Assembly: GCA_018056145.1 (NCBI GenBank)
Contig: JAGPGE010000073.1
Coordinates: 1-13,176 of the forward strand
DNA from: Armatimonadota bacterium
Lineage (GTDB): Bacteria > Armatimonadota > Zipacnadia > Zipacnadales > JABUFB01
DNA length: 13,176 nt
Direction: 5' to 3'
Positions 1-6,578 of the stretch are shown piece by piece. Both the position numbers and the translations under genes were made by a program. Below the pieces are notes generated by a model. It was not told the DNA's origin, ran no database searches, and saw only the letters and a program-made list of their open reading frames with translations. Within the stretch, counting starts at the first letter, position 1, and each line of letters opens with the position of its first letter.

Positions 1-1
1 G

Positions 2-268
2 GCATCGTACGCAGGGCTTGAGCAGTGGACAGCGTCGGAGGAAGCACTGAAGGCGGCTTTGAAGAACGCTCCCAAGGCCGACGCGGTGACTTTGGCGAAC
101 ATCCATGCCCAGTTGGCGCAGGTGTACGAGGTCCAGGGACGGTTCCACGAGGCCTCGGCGGAGTACCGCATTGCTCTGGCGAAGGATCCGGACAACATTG
201 CGGCCAAGTACGGTCTCCAGCGCCTGCTGGTACAGGAAAAGCGTGAGCCCGCCGGAGCCGGATCGTGA
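2..268 (+). CDS. TPR-repeat protein, C-terminal fragment (5' end outside window)
   Basis: The open frame runs in from the window edge and ends at TGA 266-268, so only about 88 C-terminal residues are visible. Positions 107-208 encode a nearly canonical tetratricopeptide repeat: ANIHAQLAQVYEVQGRF followed by HEASAEYRIALAKDPDN. It has the expected small residue / L / Y / G / F / A / Y / A-L / P spacing. The preceding residues (EEALKAALKNAPKADA) look like the second helix of an earlier repeat. TPR domains mediate protein-protein contacts; the partner is unknown. The propeller gene follows on the same strand after 80 bp, so the two may be co-transcribed and act in one envelope-associated assembly. 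A TTG at 59 begins a shorter frame, but the reading frame is open upstream of it, so I treat the gene as truncated by the window. Confidence 0.75.
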   Translation, partial: ASYAGLEQWTASEEALKAALKNAPKADAVTLANIHAQLAQVYEVQGRFHEASAEYRIALAKDPDNIAAKYGLQRLLVQEKREPAGAGS

Positions 269-288
269 GCAGGCGCTACCGGCAGGCG

Positions 289-302
289 CGAGGTCGACCT
301 CG
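289..302. repeat. 14-bp perfect palindrome in the TPR-propeller gap
   Basis: CGAGGTCGACCTCG equals its own reverse complement. It lies 21 bp after the TPR gene stop and 46 bp before the propeller ATG. It could be a dyad operator or a short RNA hairpin, although the loop would be tight. No T-tract follows, so it is not an intrinsic terminator. A palindrome of this length is expected about once by chance in a window this size, so only its intergenic position gives it weight. Confidence 0.4.
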
Positions 303-348
303 GCACGCTCGTACCGACCTGCAGGCAAATGGCCAGGAGGCATCTTAG

Positions 349-2520
349 ATGCGGGTTACAGTCGGTTTGGTGGCACTGGCGGTCTTCGCCGTTCTCACAG
401 GACCGGCGCTGGCCCAGGGCCGTGTGACCGGCGCCGTGTCGGCCGGGCCCGATTCCATGTTCCTGGGTGACCCCAGCCGCAGCGGCGGGGCTCCGGTGCC
501 GCTCACCGTGCCGCTGGTTCTCAGCTGGAAACACACGGTTGAGCCGAACACGGACACTGTCGAGCACGTGGTGGCCTCTCCGGCCTACGACGATGATACG
601 GTCTACTTCTTCGTCGGCAACAATATGTACGCTGTCTGGAAGGACAGCGGCGCAAAGAAGTGGGACGCGCCCCTCGCTCTGCCGGACCGTGTGGACTCCA
701 CACCGATGATCAAGGACGGCGTTGCGGTATTCGGCTGCCGCAACGGCATTGTGTACTTCGTTGAGCTTGGCGCGAAAAGCGGAAGCTTCGCGGGTGAGTT
801 CAACATCGCCCGCGAGCACACGAAGCTTCCGAAGTCTCCTGAAGAGCAGGCCATTCCGCCGCGCGTGCAGTCTTCGCCGCTCTACCATAATGGCAAGGTG
901 TACTTCGGCGCCAGTGACGGTTGGGTGTATGCCCTGGACATGGCGTCCCAGAAGAAGGTCTGGGACTTCCGCACCAAGGGCCCGATCGTGTCCTCCCCCG
1001 CGTACTGGAATCGCGGCGTCTATGTGGCGTCCCTGGACGGCAGCGTCTACGGCCTGACCGAAGACACCGGCAAGCTCGTCTGGCAGACGACCCTCGAGAA
1101 CAAGGACCTTCTCGTCTCTCCCGTGATCACCCGGAGCAAGGTCTTCACCGCCGCGGGCAAGCACCTGTACGCCTGTGACCACGGCCGCAACGGATACGTC
1201 CGCATGCGGTTCGAGGCCAAGGGCAATATCGTTGGCACGCCGTCCGTCGCGGGCAACGCCATCATCTTCGGCGACAGCGAAGACAAGCTGTATGCCCTGG
1301 ACATCCGGGCCACCGGCAATATCTCCTACCAGGATCGGGACAGCGACTACATCCTGTGGCAGCTGCCGCCGGAAGAGAGCAACGGCAAGGAAGCCGACAA
1401 GCCCGCAGTACCGGTGGACGGGTTGCAGCAGGCGGTGAAGAGCACGCCGTTGGTCTCCGGGGACGCGGTCATCTACCGCTCCGGTCCGCGTCAGATCAAC
1501 GCGGTCAGCATCAAGGACGGCTCTACACTCTGGCACTACCAGCTGGCGGAGCTGGCCGGGCAAGAGACGACTGAGGAACAGGCGGCGGCGGCACTGGCGC
1601 AGGTCACAGAAGCGGCCCGACTGGCGGCGATGGCGGGAACAGGAACGACCGGGGGCGTGGGAGGTTTGGCCGGGGGCATGGGCGGTACTTCCCGCTTCAG
1701 CCGAGGCGGACTCACCCGGTCGGGCTTTGGCGCCTCCGCGGGGGCCTACTACGACGACTACGGGCGCGCCATCGCCCCCACGCTGGTTTTCGAGTACGAG
1801 GTGCAGGCATCGCCCGTCGCTGACGGGGACAACCTGTATGTCCTTGCAAATGACCGAGCGCTCTACGCCTTCAGCCAGAAAGCGGCCGACGCCGTGGGAC
1901 CGGAGCTTGAGCAGGCTGAGATCGAGGTCCCGGGTACCGGTGAACAGCGCACTCAGCAGAATCTCACCTTGTACGCCGGGATCGATGAGATCAAGCCCGA
2001 GACCGAGAAGCCCAAAATCCGCGGCGCACTCCCGGTCTACGTCCGCATGGTTGCCTATGACGCCGGCTCCGGCATTGACCCGCAGACCATCAGCGCGTCG
2101 CCGGTGAGCGGCGACGAGGATGTGCGCTGGGAAGTGGCCTACGATGCCGCGGGCGCCTACGTCTGGCTGATATGTGAGCAGTACCGCGGGAGCCGGTCAC
2201 GCAACATGCCGGATGGCGACTATGTCGTCGCCGTCTCGGTGAGCGACTGGATGGGCAATGAGTCCACCCGCCACTTCGCATTCACCGTGGACCGCAAGCT
2301 GCCTGCGGCACCGGCTCCAACCGCCGGCGGGTTCCAGCGCGGAGGTTTCGGTGCACCGGGCGGGGGAATGCCCGGCATGATGCCCGGCGGGATGCCTGAG
2401 GCCATTCCCGGAATGCCTGGTGGGATGCCCGGAATGCCCGGTGGGATGCCCGGAATGCCCGGTGGGATGCCCGGAATGCCCGGTGGGATGCCCGGAATGC
2501 CCGGTCTGCCGGGAATGTAG
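349..2520 (+). CDS. Secreted PQQ-type eight-bladed beta-propeller protein with Ig-like domain and GMP-rich tail
   Basis: The ATG at 349 has AGGAGG (335-340) 8 bp upstream. Residues 1-22 form a Sec signal peptide ending ALA|Q, so the 723-residue product is exported. Eight copies of an (S/T)P...V-h-h-G type strand mark propeller blades near residues 77, 117, 175, 215, 257, 296, 365 and 487. Some have PQQ-like YALD...W neighbours (194-205, 315-337). This fits the BamB/PQQ_2 architecture of eight blades. An Ala- then Gly-rich insert (about 403-475) separates blades 7 and 8. Residues about 555-648 resemble a bacterial Ig-like domain (DAGSGID..., SDWMGNES, FTVD). The tail from 655 is Gly/Pro/Met-rich and ends in GMPGGMP repeats. 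Known for the family: such propellers scaffold assemblies or bind ligands at the cell envelope. No quinone-dehydrogenase catalytic signature was recognised, so an enzymatic role is not claimed. The TPR and LapA-like neighbours suggest an envelope role. Confidence 0.9.
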   Translation: MRVTVGLVALAVFAVLTGPALAQGRVTGAVSAGPDSMFLGDPSRSGGAPVPLTVPLVLSWKHTVEPNTDTVEHVVASPAYDDDTVYFFVGNNMYAVWKDSGAKKWDAPLALPDRVDSTPMIKDGVAVFGCRNGIVYFVELGAKSGSFAGEFNIAREHTKLPKSPEEQAIPPRVQSSPLYHNGKVYFGASDGWVYALDMASQKKVWDFRTKGPIVSSPAYWNRGVYVASLDGSVYGLTEDTGKLVWQTTLENKDLLVSPVITRSKVFTAAGKHLYACDHGRNGYVRMRFEAKGNIVGTPSVAGNAIIFGDSEDKLYALDIRATGNISYQDRDSDYILWQLPPEESNGKEADKPAVPVDGLQQAVKSTPLVSGDAVIYRSGPRQINAVSIKDGSTLWHYQLAELAGQETTEEQAAAALAQVTEAARLAAMAGTGTTGGVGGLAGGMGGTSRFSRGGLTRSGFGASAGAYYDDYGRAIAPTLVFEYEVQASPVADGDNLYVLANDRALYAFSQKAADAVGPELEQAEIEVPGTGEQRTQQNLTLYAGIDEIKPETEKPKIRGALPVYVRMVAYDAGSGIDPQTISASPVSGDEDVRWEVAYDAAGAYVWLICEQYRGSRSRNMPDGDYVVAVSVSDWMGNESTRHFAFTVDRKLPAAPAPTAGGFQRGGFGAPGGGMPGMMPGGMPEAIPGMPGGMPGMPGGMPGMPGGMPGMPGGMPGMPGLPGM
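2410..2493 (+). repeat. Tandem repeat, 4 x 21 bp (GMPGGMP), plus a degenerate fifth unit
   Basis: Units at 2410-2430, 2431-2451, 2452-2472 and 2473-2493 encode Gly-Met-Pro-Gly-Gly-Met-Pro in frame. Units 2-4 are identical at the DNA level. Unit 1 differs by one silent base (CCT for CCC). A diverged fifth unit begins at 2494 and runs to the stop codon. Near-identical DNA implies recent slippage or recombination. The repeat is open in several other frames, which explains spurious small ORFs here. Confidence 0.95.
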
Positions 2521-2573
2521 CGGCATATCACGTCTGACCGAGCTCACAAGAGCGTTGTCCTGGAGGTTTCACG

Positions 2574-3083
2574 GTGGTCAAGTCCATCATCATGGTAGCC
2601 CTGCTGCTGGCAGGATTCTGCTACTGTGCCGCCTTCCTCATGTGGAACTCGGAACTGACCACCGACGTGGTGGTCTGGCACCTGGCCAGCCCGCAGTACT
2701 GGCTGCCTGATGTACCCATCGGTTTCCTGCCAGTGGTCGGCACGATGATCGGAGCGGTCGTGATGGCGGTGGCTGCCTGGGCGCCCTGGGCCGCCCAGCG
2801 CGCGACTGCCCGTGCGGCCAATGCCAAGCTGGCCAAAGCGATTGAGAAGTTCAATGAACTCAAGCAGCGACTAGCCGCGCGGGACCGCATGATCGAGGAA
2901 CTCGAAGCGCAGGTCCTGTTGCTTCAGGAGCAGATTGCGGCCGAGGCTTCGGTCGCCGTCCCGGCGCAGACCGCAACGGCCCCGGTGGCCATGGACGTGG
3001 ATGACGAGGACGAAGAAGACATCATCGTTCCGGATCCGCTAGAACTCGATGCGGATACGGATGAAGGCAGACAGGGCGTCTGA
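2574..3083 (+). CDS. Two-TM inner membrane protein, LapA/DUF1049-like, with coiled coil and acidic tail
   Basis: The GTG start at 2574 has GGAGG (2562-2566) 7 bp upstream and lies 53 bp after the propeller stop. The 169-residue product has TM1 at about 5-23, then a short exported segment WNSELTTDVVVWHL. TM2 at about 47-70 contains FLPVVGTMIGAVVMAV. An amphipathic, Lys/Arg/Glu-rich coiled coil follows at about 78-125, then an Ala/Val linker, and an acidic tail (DVDDEDEED, 141-149). The 'NSE...v..hl...P......G.liG' pattern and hairpin topology resemble LapA (DUF1049), small inner-membrane proteins linked to lipopolysaccharide assembly. The family call rests on topology and motif, not on a search. 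The coiled coil and tail would face the cytoplasm and could recruit a partner. It is the last gene before the terminator. Confidence 0.78.
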   Translation: MVKSIIMVALLLAGFCYCAAFLMWNSELTTDVVVWHLASPQYWLPDVPIGFLPVVGTMIGAVVMAVAAWAPWAAQRATARAANAKLAKAIEKFNELKQRLAARDRMIEELEAQVLLLQEQIAAEASVAVPAQTATAPVAMDVDDEDEEDIIVPDPLELDADTDEGRQGV

Positions 3084-3118
3084 GGCGGTCATCCGAAGCT
3101 TAGCCAGACAGTACCGAG

Positions 3119-3153
3119 CGACAAGAGGGGTCTCCCTCTTGCCGTCTTTTTTT
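3119..3153 (+). terminator. Rho-independent terminator closing the TPR-propeller-LapA-like unit
   Basis: A perfect 8-bp stem, CAAGAGGG (3122-3129) with CCCTCTTG (3134-3141), has loop GTCT. It is extended below by a C-G and a G-C pair around one A/C mismatch. An uninterrupted run of seven T (3147-3153) follows. It sits 36 bp after the stop of the LapA-like gene and only 11 bp before the first possible dprA start codon. Confidence 0.92.
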
Positions 3154-3164
3154 CGCCCGTCAAT

Positions 3165-4280
3165 TTGGGGGGCAGCGCGGAATTGGTCCGGATCGACCCC
3201 GACGAACTGGACGCATTTCTCGTCCTCAATGCCAGCGGCCTCTCGCCTCTGCGCCAGAGAGCGCTGCTGGAGGCCTTCGGCACCGCACGAGGCGTGCTGG
3301 AAGCAGGAGATGCGGAATTCGCGCAGGTTGATGGCCTGCGGGCTGCGCACATAACGCGCTTGCGGAACGCCCGGGCCACCCTGGACCCGGAAGCGATGCG
3401 CGCGCGTTGCGAGGCGTTGGGGGTCACCCCCGTTCCCTGCACCTCACCGGACTATCCGCCGCTTCTGGGTGAGACTTCGGACATGCCGCCTCTGCTCTTC
3501 GTCCAGGGCGGCTTCGAGCGCCGTGATGAGCTTTCCGTGGCGCTGGTCGGGACGCGCAGGTGTTCGGCTTACGGGCTGACCATGGCCCGACGGCTTTCGG
3601 AAGACCTGGCACGGCGCGGCTTCACGATCGTCAGCGGCATGGCGCTCGGGGTAGACGCCGAGGCCCATACCGCGGCGCTGGAGGCGGGGGGCAGGACCAT
3701 AGCCGTGATGGCCAGCGGCCCGGACATCACTTACCCTCGCCAGCACCGCCAATTGCGGTCCGAGATCGGCGCCCAGGGCGCGGTGGTTACCGAGTTCGCG
3801 CTGGGAACCGAACCGATCCGAGAGCGGTTTCCTGCAAGGAACAGGATCATCAGCGGCCTGAGCCTGGGTGTCATTGTGGTCGAGGCGCCGGAGAAGAGCG
3901 GCGCGCTCATCACAGCCCGCCTGGCTGCCGAGCAGGGCCGGGAGGTCTTCGCCGTCCCGGGCGATGTGACGCGGCCGGAAAGCCGTGGCTGTCACGCCTT
4001 GATCAAGGACGGCGCGCAATTGGTCGAGTTCGCCGAAGACGTGGTAGCCGGGCTGGGGATTCTCCTGGAGGCGGTCCCCGAGCGTAGGCCCGTCCCCACT
4101 GACGACCTCCCGGTAGACGAGAAGGCCATCCTCGAGACGCTGTCTCACGAGCCGCGGCATGTGGATGACGTGGTTGCAAGGTGCGGGCTTCAGGCGGGAC
4201 AGGTGTCAGCGGGCCTGATGATGCTGGAAATGAAGGGGCTCGTGCGCAGGTTGCCGGGCAGCACTTTCGTGCGTATGTAG
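3165..4280 (+). CDS. dprA: DNA-processing protein DprA/Smf
   Basis: DprA binds ssDNA entering by natural transformation and loads RecA on it; it also occurs in many bacteria not known to be competent. The 371-residue product has a helical N-terminal part with a helix-hairpin-helix-like segment (about 15-70). The Rossmann-type core (about 120-285) carries VALVGTRRCSAYG, VSGMALGVDAEAH, AVMASGPDITYP, RFPARNRIISGLS, VVEAPEKSGALITA, FAVPGD and LIKDGAQLVEF. This is the family's motif series, with VGTR where GSR is more usual. A C-terminal winged-helix-like domain spans about 314-371. The start is uncertain: TTG at 3165 has no Shine-Dalgarno and abuts the terminator, while TTG at 3183 (365 residues) has a G-run (3167-3172) about 10 bp upstream. 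The first in-frame ATG would cut into the protein. The dprA-topA order is a known conserved pairing. Confidence 0.95.
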   Translation: MGGSAELVRIDPDELDAFLVLNASGLSPLRQRALLEAFGTARGVLEAGDAEFAQVDGLRAAHITRLRNARATLDPEAMRARCEALGVTPVPCTSPDYPPLLGETSDMPPLLFVQGGFERRDELSVALVGTRRCSAYGLTMARRLSEDLARRGFTIVSGMALGVDAEAHTAALEAGGRTIAVMASGPDITYPRQHRQLRSEIGAQGAVVTEFALGTEPIRERFPARNRIISGLSLGVIVVEAPEKSGALITARLAAEQGREVFAVPGDVTRPESRGCHALIKDGAQLVEFAEDVVAGLGILLEAVPERRPVPTDDLPVDEKAILETLSHEPRHVDDVVARCGLQAGQVSAGLMMLEMKGLVRRLPGSTFVRM

Positions 4281-4373
4281 TCGGGCACGATGCAATCGCG
4301 CGGGCAACCGCGGTCCCGCCAGTCCAAATACCATCCGGGGCACCCTCCCCGAGCAGACGGAGCGCTTTGAGCT

Positions 4374-6578
4374 GTGACGAAATCCGCGATTATTGTCGAA
4401 TCACCCACGAAGACGCGAACCCTGAAGCGGTTCCTCGGGGACGAGTACAAACTACTCGCATCCATGGGGCATGTGCGCGACTTGCCTGAGAGCGAGTTGG
4501 CGGTGGATGTCGAGGGCGGGTTCAAGCCGCGTTACGTCACCGACGCCCGTCAGAGCAAGGTCCTGGGCCAACTCAAGAAGGCGCTCAAAGGCGTGGACAA
4601 GGTCTACCTGGCCTCCGACCCGGACCGCGAGGGCGAGGCCATCGCCTGGCATCTTGCCGAGGCCTTAGGCCTTGGCGACGCCGAGCGTATCGAGTTCAAC
4701 GAGATCACCGAGACCGCAGTGCGCGAGGCCCTGAACCACCCGCGGAAGATCGACATGGAGCGGGTGAATGCCCAGCAGGCCCGGCGCATACTGGACCGCC
4801 TCGTGGGGTACCTGCTCAGCCCGCTGCTGTGGGAGAAAGTGGCCGGTCGCGCAAGGGGATCGGCGTCTCTGAGCGCCGGTCGCGTGCAATCCGCTGCGCT
4901 GCGGCTCATCTGCGAGCGCGAGCGGGAGATTGCGGCCTTCGTCCCGGAGGAGTACTGGTCGGTCACGGCGACACTCACCCCCGAGGGGGAGGAGATCCCC
5001 TTCACCGCAGACCTGAAGACGAAGGACGGCGAAGACCTGGAGCTGAAGACGGAGGAGCAGGTCACGCCCATCGTTGAGGAACTCAGGCAACTGCAGTATG
5101 CAGTTGATGCAGTGGAGAAGAAGGAGCGCCGGCGCAACCCGCAGCCTCCTTTCATAACCAGCACCCTCCAGCGCGCCGCCGCCAGCGAGTTGTACTTCTC
5201 GGCGCGCAAGACCATGCTTATCGCCCAGGAGCTCTACCAGGGCGTGGACATGGCCGAGGGGACCGTTGGCCTGATCACCTACATGCGCACGGACTCCACG
5301 CGCATCGCCGACCAGGCGCGAACGGCTGCGGTCAGTCTCATCAAGGAGCGCCACGGCGACGCATACGTGGGCCCCGGCGCCAAGGGGAAACAGGCCAAAG
5401 GAGCCCAGGACGCCCACGAGGCGATCCGCCCCACCTACGTGGACAAGGACCCCGAATCGGTTCGTCCGTTCCTGAGCGCCGACCAGTTCAAACTGTACGA
5501 CCTCATCTGGCGCCGGTTCATCGCCAGCCAGATGTCGGCGGCGGTGTTCGACCAGACTACCCTTTCGATCCAGGCCGGGCCGTACGGGCTGCGCGCCACC
5601 GGCTCGGTCCTGAAGTTCCCCGGATTCCTGAGCGTGCTCAAGGGCGACCCGGAAGAGGATGAGGACGAGAAGACGCTGCCGGAACTGATCGCGGGGCAGG
5701 CGTTGCGTCTCCTGGACGTGGCCGGCGACCAGCACTTCACGAAGCCGCCGCCCCGGTACACGGAATCCACGCTGGTCCGGGCGCTGGAGGAGAACGGCGT
5801 CGGCAGGCCCAGCACCTACGCGCAGATCATCGAGACCCTGCGCCAGCGCAAGTACGTGCGCATGCAGTCGCGGCAGTTCGTGGCGACGGCAACCGGAATG
5901 GCGGTCAACGACTACTTGGTGGAGCGTTTCCCGGACATCGTGGACGTGGAGTTTACGGCGCGGGTGGAGGACGATCTGGACGGGATCGAGCAGGGAGAGA
6001 CCGACTGGGCGCAGCTTCTTCGGGCCTTCTACGAGCCTTTCAAGGAGAAGGTGGAGGAGGCTCAGTCGGCGCCGCTCAAGGAGCTTGAGGGTGAACGGTG
6101 CCCCGAGTGCGGGGGCAGGCTGCTGGAGCGGTACTCCCTTTACGGCAAGTTCGCCGGGTGCGAGAATTACCCGGGCTGTACGTATAAGAAGGACCTGACG
6201 GGGGACATCCTGCCCCGCAACGAGCCCAAGCCGCTGGGGGAGAAATGCCCGGAGTGCGGGGCTGATCTGGTGGTGCGCCAGGGGCGCCGGGGCGAGTTCG
6301 TTGGCTGCAGCGGTTACCCGAAATGCCGCTACACGCGGCCCCTGGAGGGGGAGAAGAAGCCTCGCCGCCAGGCCATCGAGACCGACATCCTGTGCGACAA
6401 GTGCGAGAAGAAGAACATGGTCATCCGCTTCGGGCGCAGGGGACCATTCCTCGGCTGCGCGGGCTATCCCAGGTGCCGGAACACGCGGAATCTGACTGAT
6501 GATGAGCGCGCCAAGTGGCTGCCTGACGAGCCCGAAGGTGAGGAGTCCGAGAGCGGCGAAGAGCCATCGGAATCCTGA
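4374..6578 (+). CDS. topA: DNA topoisomerase I (type IA)
   Basis: TopA relaxes negative supercoils by cutting one strand through a 5'-phosphotyrosine. The start is GTG 4374, with a weak GGAG (4360-4363) upstream, and it yields the canonical N-terminus MTKSAIIVESPTKTRTL. The TOPRIM domain (about 4-120) has the catalytic Glu9 and the metal site Asp82-x-Asp84-x-Glu86 in LASDPDREGEAIAWHL. The SAGRVQSAALRLICERE helix follows (167-183). The active-site Tyr303 is in GLITYMRTDST. The C-terminus carries three complete Cys4 zinc ribbons starting at Cys576, Cys625 and Cys674, each with the pattern CxxC...GC..YP.C, then an acidic tail. At 734 residues it is shorter than the E. coli enzyme. No key residue is missing. 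It is 93 bp downstream of dprA and its stop overlaps the next gene's ATG. Confidence 0.98.
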   Translation: MTKSAIIVESPTKTRTLKRFLGDEYKLLASMGHVRDLPESELAVDVEGGFKPRYVTDARQSKVLGQLKKALKGVDKVYLASDPDREGEAIAWHLAEALGLGDAERIEFNEITETAVREALNHPRKIDMERVNAQQARRILDRLVGYLLSPLLWEKVAGRARGSASLSAGRVQSAALRLICEREREIAAFVPEEYWSVTATLTPEGEEIPFTADLKTKDGEDLELKTEEQVTPIVEELRQLQYAVDAVEKKERRRNPQPPFITSTLQRAAASELYFSARKTMLIAQELYQGVDMAEGTVGLITYMRTDSTRIADQARTAAVSLIKERHGDAYVGPGAKGKQAKGAQDAHEAIRPTYVDKDPESVRPFLSADQFKLYDLIWRRFIASQMSAAVFDQTTLSIQAGPYGLRATGSVLKFPGFLSVLKGDPEEDEDEKTLPELIAGQALRLLDVAGDQHFTKPPPRYTESTLVRALEENGVGRPSTYAQIIETLRQRKYVRMQSRQFVATATGMAVNDYLVERFPDIVDVEFTARVEDDLDGIEQGETDWAQLLRAFYEPFKEKVEEAQSAPLKELEGERCPECGGRLLERYSLYGKFAGCENYPGCTYKKDLTGDILPRNEPKPLGEKCPECGADLVVRQGRRGEFVGCSGYPKCRYTRPLEGEKKPRRQAIETDILCDKCEKKNMVIRFGRRGPFLGCAGYPRCRNTRNLTDDERAKWLPDEPEGEESESGEEPSES

